Notes: generated by a model from the letters alone, not told the origin. A stretch of DNA of 8,079 nt from an uncultured Fidelibacterota bacterium (GCA_913054425.1 CAJXJG010000076.1:1-8079), one strand, 5' to 3'. Shown: positions 1 through 5,763, counted from the stretch's first letter. Numbers and translations: made by a program.

Positions 1-2
1 AT

Positions 3-179
3 AAGGGTAGTACTGCACCAATGAAAGTTCTACACGGTTACAGCAAATTAATCCATCAAGTTGCACATAGAGAATTTTCTGAAGTTATGGAAGGACTGGT
101 TATTGATAAATTAGTTATTTTTAACGATGATACTTTTATTCTTACTGAAGAGGGTTCAAATTTAGTCAAGAGTTTATAA
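3..179 (+). CDS. C-terminal end of an unrecognised protein, possibly winged-helix
   Basis: The frame is open from the window edge to a TAA at 177-179 and gives 58 residues; the true start lies outside the window. I do not recognise the family. The last residues read FILTEEGSNLVKSL, which resembles the wing and final helix of small winged-helix DNA-binding proteins, whose wing is often followed by a LTEEG-type turn. That is only a resemblance over a short stretch. An ATG at 21-23 is in frame but has no ribosome binding site upstream, so it is unlikely to be a true start. A strong terminator about 90 bp downstream fits this gene being the end of a transcription unit. Confidence 0.5.
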   Translation, partial: KGSTAPMKVLHGYSKLIHQVAHREFSEVMEGLVIDKLVIFNDDTFILTEEGSNLVKSL

Positions 180-268
180 TTTAAAGTTACTATTGTTTTA
201 TACTCCTATTCCTAAAACAAATGTAGAAGAATGGGAGAAACTAAAATAAAACACAATTACATACAATT

Positions 269-300
269 AAAAAGGGGCAACACATCATTGCCCTTTTTTT
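269..300 (+). terminator. Rho-independent terminator
   Basis: GGGCAA pairs with TTGCCC around a 7-nt loop (281-287). The stem extends outward through a G-T wobble and an A-tract/T-tract pairing, and ends in seven T residues. It would end the transcript of the partial gene at the left edge. The A-tract on the other side means it could also work on the minus strand, but no minus-strand gene is visible nearby. Confidence 0.85.
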
Positions 301-307
301 GTTTGAG

Positions 308-330
308 GGGTAGATTCGGGGGATGAAGAG
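308..330 (+). repeat. Possible degenerate copy of the dispersed repeat
   Basis: The first ten bases, gggtagattc, are identical to the left flank of the long repeat copy at 3879-3888. They are followed by a G-rich run and gatgaagag, which resembles the right end (gatggggtaaattgaagag) with the middle missing. It lies only 10 bp before a well-preserved short copy. The match is short, so this is a tentative call. Confidence 0.3.
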
Positions 331-340
331 AATAACCTAC

Positions 341-369
341 AAATTGATTCCTCTGGGTAAATTGAAGAG
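341..369 (+). repeat. Dispersed intergenic repeat, short form, copy 1
   Basis: This is a 29-bp element made of aaattga, three variable bases and the 19-bp core ctctgggtaaattgaagag. The core is identical in the copies at 2343-2371 and 5762-5790. Over the full 29 bp this copy differs from the 5762 copy at one position and from the 2343 copy at three. The word aaattga occurs twice inside each copy. It lies between the terminator at 269-300 and the hydrolase gene, with no transposase nearby. Confidence 0.85.
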
Positions 370-522
370 AGTATTACATATAGCATTGTTGGTTGGGTTT
401 GAGTATGAGAGTACTGCTTAAGGTGTACAATAGCCCGGAAGAATTTTTGGTGAAGTGGTTTATTGAAGCAGCCCTGAGTTATTCCTAGTATATTTTCTAC
501 AAAATAATGAGCGTATAGATAG
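370..522. other. Intergenic stretch with a possible coding scar
   Basis: No convincing gene lies between the repeat copy and the hydrolase start. A 27-codon reading frame at 405-488 (+) begins MRVLLKVYNSPEEFL and ends at TAG. Its start resembles the LKVYN-type strand found in T9SS C-terminal sorting domains, but the rest does not continue the pattern. It has no ribosome binding site. I read it as a possible decayed fragment at low confidence, not as a gene. No clear promoter could be picked out for the hydrolase. Confidence 0.25.
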
Positions 523-1347
523 ATGAAAACGACTATGGTTAACCTGCTTTTAGTGCTGTTTGTTTTTTACTGTGGTACTTTGGCATTTATATTTTTTAAG
601 CAAAGCTCATTTATATTTTTTTCCACAGGAATCAGCAAAAGCCAGGAAATCTTCCTCAGACAATTTTCCCATTTTGAAGTAAATATTAATCATAACGGTT
701 TTGATCTGCATGGATGGTTTATAAATAGAGAGTTCAGTCCTGAGCATCCCCTGATCATCTATTACGGTGGAAATGCTGAGGAGATTTCAAACAACCTTTT
801 TGACCTTAAAAAGTATGAGAAAGAATCATTATTGTTCATGAACTATCGTGGTTATGGAAAGAGTACCGGAAGCCCCAGCCAATCCAGCCTTTTTTCGGAC
901 GCCCTATTTATCTTCGACCATATTTCAGACACCTATAGCATTCCCTCAACCAATATTATTCTCATGGGTCGCAGCCTGGGTTCCTCGGTGGCAATCTATG
1001 TAGCAAAACAGAGACATGTTAAAGCGGTCATATTGATCACCCCCTTTGATAGTTTGGTAAATGTTGCGAAAGACCATTACCCTTTTTTTCCAGTGAAATT
1101 ACTGCTGATGCATCCATTTGATTCAGTTCAAATTGCCTCGGAAATAACAACCCCCATGATTGCGATTATTGCCGGTCAGGATAGGATTATTTCGAATGAA
1201 CGGTCTGTAAGTTTGGTAGAACATTGGGGTGTGAAGAGCCATTATGTGACGATAAAAGATGCTGACCATAATTCTATCAGCAATTACCCGAAGTATTGGA
1301 ATACAATTAGACTCTTTTTGTCCAAAATGGCGAAAAGCTCAGTCTGA
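523..1347 (+). CDS. Membrane-anchored alpha/beta hydrolase (Bem46/ABHD13-like)
   Basis: A 274-residue serine hydrolase of the alpha/beta fold. Residues 6-25 form one hydrophobic segment near the N-terminus, so the enzyme is probably tethered to the inner membrane with its catalytic domain outside the cytoplasm. The nucleophile elbow is GRSLG with Ser151. Asp220 (in AGQD) and His249 (in DADHN) are the likely triad partners, and YYGGN at 80-84 fits the oxyanion-hole strand. The RGYGKSTG turn (99-106) and overall length match the Bem46/ABHD13 group, whose bacterial members are mostly uncharacterised esterases or acyl hydrolases. The substrate cannot be read from the sequence. No good Shine-Dalgarno precedes either ATG 523 or the in-frame ATG at 535; I keep 523. 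The gene stands alone, about 115 bp before the next gene. Confidence 0.88.
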   Translation: MKTTMVNLLLVLFVFYCGTLAFIFFKQSSFIFFSTGISKSQEIFLRQFSHFEVNINHNGFDLHGWFINREFSPEHPLIIYYGGNAEEISNNLFDLKKYEKESLLFMNYRGYGKSTGSPSQSSLFSDALFIFDHISDTYSIPSTNIILMGRSLGSSVAIYVAKQRHVKAVILITPFDSLVNVAKDHYPFFPVKLLLMHPFDSVQIASEITTPMIAIIAGQDRIISNERSVSLVEHWGVKSHYVTIKDADHNSISNYPKYWNTIRLFLSKMAKSSV

Positions 1348-1420
1348 GCAATGTGCCATGAAAAAATGATTATCAACAAGATGGTTAAGGATCAAGTCTG
1401 CTGGGGTTTTTGTTTCCCCG

Positions 1421-1454
1421 CCTCTTTGTAAAAAAGTGCGGTATGGAGTAAATT
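1421..1454 (+). repeat. Dispersed intergenic repeat, long form, copy 1
   Basis: The first 21 bases (cctctttgtaaaaaagtgcgg) are identical to the copy at 3891-3930. Across 34 bp there are two mismatches, after which this copy diverges (caggtg instead of gaagag). It overlaps the region just before the phosphodiesterase start, so a GTG at 1436 that lies in frame with that gene is repeat DNA and probably not a start codon. Confidence 0.8.
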
Positions 1455-1462
1455 CAGGTGTA

Positions 1463-2344
1463 ATGCGGAAAGTAAAGTTTATTTCAACCAACATTCTATT
1501 GATGCTTTTATCAGGATGTAATATTCTTCACATAGAAAAAACCGGGATTCATCCTTTTTTAATTCAAGTACCAAAAATAATGAATATTGCTCATGCTGGT
1601 GGGAAAGGACTTGGGCCGGAAAATACTTTGATAACACTTCATAATGCGGTTAAATCAGGCGCAGATATTTTGGAAATTGATATACATTCTACAGCAGATA
1701 GCGTGCTGGTGTTACTCCATGATCATACAGTTAACCGGACCACAAATGGTCATGGCTATGTATGGAATTTTACATTGGAAAAATTAAGTCAATTAGATGC
1801 TGGGTATTACTGGACAGAGGATGACAGTATTACTTTTCCCTTCCGGGATTTGGGGATTACTATTCCTTCTCTTCAGGAAGTTTTTACCGTGTTTTTTGAT
1901 CTCAGATTGAACATTGATATCAAACAGGATGAACCCCATATTATTAAAAACTTGTGCCATATGATTAAGGAAAACGGAATGGTAAATAGAGTCTTAATCG
2001 GTTCATTTATTGATGAAGTTTTGCATGAGTTTCGGTCAGAATGTCCTGATGTTGCCACTTCCGCCGGAATGGTTGAAAGTAAAAAATATTATAAATTTAA
2101 CACATTCCATCTTGGCTGGTTATATTCTCCTTCAATAGATGTATTTGAGGTACCTGAATATTATAAAAATACTCTTGTAATAAATAAACAGTTAATAAGA
2201 GGATTTCATAAAAAAAACATTCCCATTTATGTGTGGACGGTAAATGAAAAAGAGGATATGAAGCGCTTTATTAAATTAGGAGTAGATGGGATAATCACAG
2301 ATTATCCAGATAGACTTGCAGGAATTTTAAATAAACCAATATAA
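1463..2344 (+). CDS. Glycerophosphodiester phosphodiesterase, lipoprotein
   Basis: Hydrolyses glycerophosphodiesters to glycerol-3-phosphate and an alcohol, by family. I start at ATG 1463 (293 aa) because the in-frame GTG at 1436 lies inside a dispersed repeat, and because from 1463 the protein opens with a clean lipoprotein signal: a basic start, a hydrophobic stretch and the lipobox LLSGC with Cys19. It should be anchored in the periplasm or on the outer membrane. The GDPD TIM-barrel marks are present: AHAGG with His44, GPENT with Glu53, EIDIH with metal ligands Glu71 and Asp73, LLHDH with catalytic His86, DIK with Lys154, VWTVN, and GVDGIITDYPD at the end. The first motif has Ala where many members have Arg (HRG), a tolerated variant. 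The ribosome binding site is weak (aggtg). The TAA stop is also the first bases of a short repeat copy. Confidence 0.9.
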   Translation: MRKVKFISTNILLMLLSGCNILHIEKTGIHPFLIQVPKIMNIAHAGGKGLGPENTLITLHNAVKSGADILEIDIHSTADSVLVLLHDHTVNRTTNGHGYVWNFTLEKLSQLDAGYYWTEDDSITFPFRDLGITIPSLQEVFTVFFDLRLNIDIKQDEPHIIKNLCHMIKENGMVNRVLIGSFIDEVLHEFRSECPDVATSAGMVESKKYYKFNTFHLGWLYSPSIDVFEVPEYYKNTLVINKQLIRGFHKKNIPIYVWTVNEKEDMKRFIKLGVDGIITDYPDRLAGILNKPI

Positions 2345-2371
2345 ATTGAACTCTCTGGGTAAATTGAAGAG
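2343..2371 (+). repeat. Dispersed intergenic repeat, short form, copy 2
   Basis: This is the 29-bp element with the invariant 19-bp core at 2353-2371. It begins within the TAA stop codon (2342-2344) of the phosphodiesterase gene. On its right, 2367-2389 (aagaggtagaaaa, then a cccaccc run) is roughly the reverse complement of the left flank of the long copy at 3875-3896. This suggests the complete element has imperfect inverted ends of the type acctctt...aagaggt. Further right are a small CCCAA/TTGGG hairpin (2385-2397) and a C-run up to 2405. Confidence 0.8.
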
Positions 2372-2408
2372 GTAGAAAACCCACCCAACCTTTGGGGCAC
2401 CCCCCTAT

Positions 2409-2531
2409 TTATATGTTATATGCCATTCTCACACCAAACAGGTGAAAATCCCCATCCTTGACATTCTCAGCATCAGAGTGTATTATCTTACAGATATTCT
2501 CAAAGATTAATGAATAAAATATTATCTTTAG
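2409..2531 (-). pseudogene. Possible remnant of an outer-membrane protein C-terminus
   Basis: Read on the minus strand, an open stretch of about 40 codons ends at TAA (2409-2411) with DGDFHLFGVRMAYNI. The alternating pattern and short terminal strand resemble the last beta-strand of an outer-membrane barrel. Upstream on the same strand the frame is broken by stops, although short protein-like stretches continue in other frames to about 2640. I see no intact start. This is best read as a decayed gene end lying next to a repeat copy. It competes with the plus-strand small ORF at 2510-2686, and only one of the two interpretations may be right over the shared part. Confidence 0.3.
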
Positions 2532-2686
2532 TCACACTTGTTTTAATGGTGGTGCAATCGTTGACCTTACCCTTATTTTTCATTCATGTGATATTGTCAA
2601 TTTGGACCTTGTTGACCATATCATTATCGATCCGGGAGAGATTAGAAAAGATAAACTCAAGGGAGGTTGCATTGTTTGAATATTAA
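2510..2686 (+). CDS. Possible 58-residue membrane protein
   Basis: The frame begins at ATG 2510 and ends at TAA 2684-2686. Residues 4-41 are almost entirely hydrophobic, enough for one long or two short membrane segments with a Pro near residue 21. A charged tail (about residues 42-52, RERLEKINSRE) follows. The stop lies 11 nt inside the next gene if that gene starts at 2676, an arrangement compatible with translational coupling, and the next gene's ribosome binding site (2659-2666) lies inside this frame. Against it: no Shine-Dalgarno precedes the ATG, the protein is not a family I know, and the opposite strand shows possible remnant coding that could create hydrophobicity as a shadow. If real, it could be a membrane partner of the two thioredoxin-fold proteins downstream. 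Confidence 0.35.
   Translation: MNKILSLVTLVLMVVQSLTLPLFFIHVILSIWTLLTISLSIRERLEKINSREVALFEY
2659..2666 (+). promoter_or_regulatory. Ribosome binding site that fixes the thioredoxin start
   Basis: AAGGGAGG is a strong Shine-Dalgarno sequence. It directly abuts a TTG at 2667, which is too close to serve as a start, but lies 9 nt before the in-frame TTG at 2676. The latter is therefore the likely start codon. Confidence 0.65.
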
Positions 2687-3173
2687 CATTAATATAATAC
2701 AAAGGCTTCTTCTTTTTTGTCTATTAGTATTAAGCAGTTGCAGCAAAATAGAACTGCAGAACATTACATCTGAGGACATCCAGAAAATTGTTCGATCGGA
2801 AAATATTCATCACGCTGTAATGCTGAATTTCTGGGCTACGTGGTGCAAACCCTGTGTTTCAGAATTTCCCATGATCGTAGATATGGGTCGTGAATACGAA
2901 AATAACCTTTCAGTATATTTTATCAGTGTGGACTGGCTGGACGAAAAGAATAAGGTAAGGTCATTCCTGAAAAATCAGGGTGTGGATTGGCAATCATTTA
3001 TTAAGAATGAAAACGATCAGAAATTCATAAATGGTATCGCCCAGGAATGGACCGGTGCTGTTCCTTTTACGATTCTGTATGGAAAATCATCTGGAAAAGT
3101 TGTAGATTTCTGGGAAGGAGAACAGCCTGAAACACGGTTCAGATCTGCAATAATCAAAGCAATTAATTCATAG
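2676..3173 (+). CDS. TlpA/ResA-like thioredoxin-fold lipoprotein
   Basis: A 165-residue periplasmic thiol-disulfide protein, placed from TTG 2676 on the strength of the Shine-Dalgarno spacing. The N-terminus is a lipoprotein signal with the lipobox VLSSC (Cys22). The thioredoxin domain follows: LNFWATWCKPC carries the redox pair Cys57 and Cys60, and GAVPFT carries the cis-proline Pro130 that faces the active site. WCxPC is typical of TlpA, ResA and CcmG-like proteins, which reduce disulfides in exported proteins or apocytochromes, or respond to oxidative stress. The actual partner is not visible, and no DsbD/CcdA-type electron donor is in the window. The next gene begins 8 bp after the stop and encodes a second redoxin, so the two are almost certainly co-transcribed and probably share a pathway. 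Confidence 0.88.
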   Translation: MNININIIQRLLLFCLLVLSSCSKIELQNITSEDIQKIVRSENIHHAVMLNFWATWCKPCVSEFPMIVDMGREYENNLSVYFISVDWLDEKNKVRSFLKNQGVDWQSFIKNENDQKFINGIAQEWTGAVPFTILYGKSSGKVVDFWEGEQPETRFRSAIIKAINS

Positions 3174-3181
3174 GTATAATC

Positions 3182-3775
3182 ATGAAAATTATGTTCAATG
3201 TATTCTCATTGTTTATTGTTTTCAGTCTTTCAGCTGAGGAATTAGAACTGGGTGCTGCCCTACCGTTGGCAGATGTAAAAATGACTGACATAAGCGGTGA
3301 GAATATTTCCCTGAATGATGCGAAAGGTGACAGCGGTCTTCTTATAATATTTACTTGTAATACTTGTCCTTGGGTCATCGCCTGGGAGGACCGATATGTT
3401 GAACTGGCAAATGTATATAAATCAAAAGGTGTGGGAATGATAGCAGTCAATTCAAATGAGAAGCAATTTGATTCAGTAGACAGTATGGAAGAAATGAAGC
3501 TTCATGCTGAAGAAAAGGGATATAATTTTTATTATACTATGGACCCAGGATCAAATCTGGCGTATAAATTTGGTGCAACACGCACTCCGCACGTATTTCT
3601 TTTTAATAATAAAGATAAACTTGTCTATCGTGGTGCCATTGATGATAATGCCAGAAAGCCTAAAAAAATTGAAAATACTTATCTTGCTGATGCCATAGAT
3701 AATATGCTTATCGGAAAAACAATTGATCCAGCCTCTACTAAAGCACTTGGATGTTCCATCAAATTCAAGAATTAG
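3182..3775 (+). CDS. Secreted peroxiredoxin-like thioredoxin-family protein
   Basis: A 197-residue redoxin with a signal peptide (hydrophobic residues 4-16, cleavage likely after about residue 18, SLSA/EE). It matches the PRX_like1 group of AhpC/TSA-related thioredoxin-fold proteins. FTCNTCPWV carries Cys59 and Cys62, followed by AWEDR, GVGMIAVNSN, GATRTPHVFLF with the cis-Pro at 136, YRGAIDDN, and a C-terminal GCSIKFK with a third cysteine, Cys191, that is a hallmark of this group. Members are usually annotated as redoxin or thioredoxin family proteins with no proven substrate; peroxide or thiol-disulfide exchange in the periplasm is likely. It lies 8 bp after the TlpA-like lipoprotein, which is a plausible reductant for it. 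The ribosome binding site is weak (aggt), consistent with translation coupled to the upstream gene. Confidence 0.9.
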   Translation: MKIMFNVFSLFIVFSLSAEELELGAALPLADVKMTDISGENISLNDAKGDSGLLIIFTCNTCPWVIAWEDRYVELANVYKSKGVGMIAVNSNEKQFDSVDSMEEMKLHAEEKGYNFYYTMDPGSNLAYKFGATRTPHVFLFNNKDKLVYRGAIDDNARKPKKIENTYLADAIDNMLIGKTIDPASTKALGCSIKFKN

Positions 3776-3878
3776 ATTTATGTCCAAATTGTCATCGACT
3801 GGAGTATTATGGTTAATGACTCAATAAGATTTAAGATTATTGTAAGATCCGTAAGCATTAACCCACCGCTTCCCGTTT

Positions 3879-3930
3879 GGGTAGATTCCACCTCTTTGTA
3901 AAAAAGTGCGGGATGGGGTAAATTGAAGAG
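3879..3930 (+). repeat. Dispersed intergenic repeat, long form, copy 2
   Basis: The most complete copy in the window. The left flank gggtagattccacctctt (3879-3896) leads into the 40-bp body at 3891-3930, which ends in the same gggtaaattgaagag as the short copies. Removing the 20 bases at 3896-3915 (ttgtaaaaaagtgcgggatg) yields exactly the short form cctctgggtaaattgaagag. It lies in the 243-bp gap between the redoxin operon and the VOC gene, in which I see no gene. Confidence 0.8.
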
Positions 3931-4018
3931 ATGAGATTAGAGAAAAGATCATGTAATGTCACGGCTTTTACGCTGTATAATTACTGTTAGAAAGTATTTA
4001 TAGTTAGGATGTGCTGGA

Positions 4019-4417
4019 ATGAGAAAGTTTCCAAAGATTAAAGGTATAGATCATGTGCATGTCTACGTTACAGACCTTGAAGAGGCTAAAGCATGGTACT
4101 CTGAATACCTTGGGTTTCAGCCTGTTGATAAATTCGAAAGTTGGAATAAGGGTGATGGCCCGCTAACAATGGCCGACGATTCTGGCCAAGTGCATATCGC
4201 TCTCTTTAAATCAAAAAAGAAACCAAGCTCGGCAATTGCATTTGGTTCCTCAGGTGAAAATTTCATTGCTTGGTTAGCATTTTTTGAAAGTAAGTCGTTG
4301 TCCATAAAACTAAAAAATCATGGCTTATCGTGGTCAATGTATTTTAACGACCCCTATGGTAATAATCATGAGATCACTACTTATGATTTTGACTATGTTA
4401 AAAGATATAAAGATTAA
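4019..4417 (+). CDS. VOC-family (glyoxalase/dioxygenase-fold) protein
   Basis: A 132-residue single-module protein of the vicinal oxygen chelate superfamily with no signal peptide, so it is cytoplasmic. The order fits the paired beta-alpha-beta-beta-beta architecture: IDHVHVYVTDLEEAKAWYSEYLGF (9-32) is the first strand and helix, QVHIALF (57-63) ends the first half, and FNDPYGNNHEITTYDF (109-124) is the usual last strands with DPYGN. Candidate metal ligands are His12 or His14, His59 and Glu118, a His/His/Glu arrangement common in this fold. Such proteins act as lyases, isomerases, dioxygenases or thiol transferases; the reaction cannot be told from the sequence. The start at ATG 4019 is supported by AGGATG at 4006-4011, 7 nt upstream. 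The gene stands alone after a repeat copy. Confidence 0.85.
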   Translation: MRKFPKIKGIDHVHVYVTDLEEAKAWYSEYLGFQPVDKFESWNKGDGPLTMADDSGQVHIALFKSKKKPSSAIAFGSSGENFIAWLAFFESKSLSIKLKNHGLSWSMYFNDPYGNNHEITTYDFDYVKRYKD

Positions 4418-4711
4418 TATGGACTTTTAGTTCGGAGTGTACTAAAATTTCATTCCATGTTAGATTGCTACAACAATAATTTTCATTATCAACTTAACTT
4501 CTTTTCATCTAATACGCACCTAATATTTTATCAAACCCCATTTCCTGAAATAAAACCAGCTGTTAATAAAATCATTTCATTTGTTGATAAATATGATTTT
4601 GCTGACTAGCAGGAAGATATGAAAAGAAGAGTTGCCATTACATTACTATTTATGAGTACAAAAGAAATTGAAAATCCACAGGTTGAAACAAAAAACATTT
4701 TAGAAAAATAA
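4418..4711 (+). pseudogene. Possible decayed ORF after the VOC gene
   Basis: Directly after the VOC stop, the same frame stays open for 63 codons to a TAG at 4607-4609, then continues to a TAA at 4709-4711. An ATG at 4457 would give 50 residues, including HLIFYQTPFPEIKPAV and IISFVDKYDFAD. After the TAG comes a stretch starting QEDMKRRVAITLLF. Open length and residue mix are more protein-like than expected in such AT-rich DNA, but I recognise no family. The piece from ATG 4619 has AGGAAG only 2 nt upstream, too close to work well. It may be a gene broken by one nonsense mutation or simply chance. I see nothing else in the 313-bp gap before the dehydratase. Confidence 0.28.
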
Positions 4712-4730
4712 TCAGATTTTTAGAACATAA

Positions 4731-5681
4731 ATGACTTACATTTTCCCAACATTTGCAGATGTTCGAAACGCAGCAGATCGAATTGCTCCCTTCGCTGAAA
4801 AAACGCCTGTGTTAATATCTTCAGCGATTAATAAAATGGTTAATGCTGAATTATACTTCAAGTGTGAAAATTTCCAGAAAGTGGGCGCCTTCAAATTTCG
4901 TGGTGCCTGTAATGCCGTTTTTAGTGTGCCAAATAATAAAGCCTCCAAAGGTGTTGCAACTCATTCCTCTGGAAATCACGCAGCAGCGCTGGCGTTAACA
5001 GGCAGATTACGAGGAATTCCGGTCCACGTGGTGATGCCTAGCAATACGCTTGATGTTAAAAAGAATGCTGTAGCTGATTATGGAGCAAACATAACATATT
5101 GTGAGCCGACTCTGAGCGCTAGGGAATCCACCTTGAAAACGATAATCAACGAAACAAAGGCGATTGAAATTCATTCATACAATGATGAACACATCATTGC
5201 TGGACATGGAACAGTAGCGTTGGAGCTTTTACAAAACATTGCGGACTTGGATGTAATCATAGCTCCAGTTGGTGGCGGCGGATTGATTTCTGGAACGTGC
5301 ATTGCTGCAAAGGGGATAAACTCTGATATTACCATTATCGGCGCTGAACCCAAAGGCGCAGATGATGCGTATCAATCGTTAGAAAAAGGAGAAATTATTC
5401 CACAAACTAATCCCAGAACCATTGCAGATGGATTACTTACTTCATTGGGAGAAAAAACATTTCCCATCATTTTCAAACATGTTTCAAAAATACTAACGGT
5501 CAGTGAAAATGAAATAATCCGCGCCATGAAACTCATTTGGGAACGGATGAATATAATTATTGAACCATCTTCAGCGGTCGTTCTGGCTGCACTGCTGGAA
5601 CATCCGGATGAAAACATGGGGGGGAAAATTGGGCTGATCCTGTCCGGTGGTAACGTAGATTTAGATAACCTCCCTTGGTAG
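4731..5681 (+). CDS. PLP-dependent serine/threonine dehydratase or serine racemase-like enzyme
   Basis: A 316-residue cytoplasmic fold-type II PLP enzyme that deaminates serine or threonine to the 2-oxo acid, or racemises serine. FKFRGA holds the Schiff-base Lys55, SSGNHA (79-84) contacts the substrate carboxylate, PVGGGGL (179-185) is the phosphate-binding loop, and SGGNVD (305-310) is the terminal cofactor motif. Glu206, Ala210 and Asp212 match the spacing of the divalent-cation site of eukaryotic serine racemase and related dehydratases. The length fits the short form without the ACT-like regulatory domain of biosynthetic IlvA, so isoleucine feedback control is not expected. Serine racemase, catabolic threonine dehydratase and 3-hydroxyaspartate dehydratase cannot be separated by motif. 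No clear Shine-Dalgarno precedes ATG 4731. A fragment of a secretion domain begins about 10 bp after the stop in another frame. Confidence 0.92.
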   Translation: MTYIFPTFADVRNAADRIAPFAEKTPVLISSAINKMVNAELYFKCENFQKVGAFKFRGACNAVFSVPNNKASKGVATHSSGNHAAALALTGRLRGIPVHVVMPSNTLDVKKNAVADYGANITYCEPTLSARESTLKTIINETKAIEIHSYNDEHIIAGHGTVALELLQNIADLDVIIAPVGGGGLISGTCIAAKGINSDITIIGAEPKGADDAYQSLEKGEIIPQTNPRTIADGLLTSLGEKTFPIIFKHVSKILTVSENEIIRAMKLIWERMNIIIEPSSAVVLAALLEHPDENMGGKIGLILSGGNVDLDNLPW

Positions 5682-5691
5682 CGCAGTATGT

Positions 5692-5763
5692 GCAGGAGTA
5701 TACCTCTACCAGATTCGTGTTGGTGAGTTTGTGCAGACCAAGAAGATGGTCCTGTTGAAGTAA
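5692..5763 (+). pseudogene. Orphan T9SS C-terminal sorting-domain fragment
   Basis: The frame reads AGVYLYQIRVGEFVQ followed by TKKMVLLK and TAA. This is the last two beta-strands and basic tail of a type A T9SS C-terminal sorting domain (about 80 residues when complete), which directs proteins through the type IX secretion system in FCB bacteria. The earlier part of the domain and its cargo protein are missing. The preceding sequence is the end of the dehydratase gene in a different frame. It is therefore a truncated remnant left by deletion or recombination, not an expressed domain, unless a frameshift joins it to the dehydratase, which would make little sense for a cytoplasmic enzyme. Its TAA stop is also the start of a repeat copy. 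Confidence 0.75.

Noticed and set aside
1403..1419. GGGG-N9-CCCC hairpin as a terminator of the hydrolase gene
   Set aside because: The stem is only four pairs and no T-tract follows it.
2385..2397. CCCAA-CCT-TTGGG hairpin as a terminator for the phosphodiesterase
   Set aside because: The stem is short and followed by a C-run rather than T residues; it looks like part of the repeat flank.
3931..3990. 19-codon ORF from ATG 3931
   Set aside because: It has no ribosome binding site and no recognisable content, and it begins directly at the end of a repeat copy.
4619..4711. Independent 30-residue gene with AGGAAG upstream
   Set aside because: The Shine-Dalgarno-like sequence is only 2 nt from the ATG, and the frame is simply the continuation past a TAG; treated as part of a possible decayed ORF.
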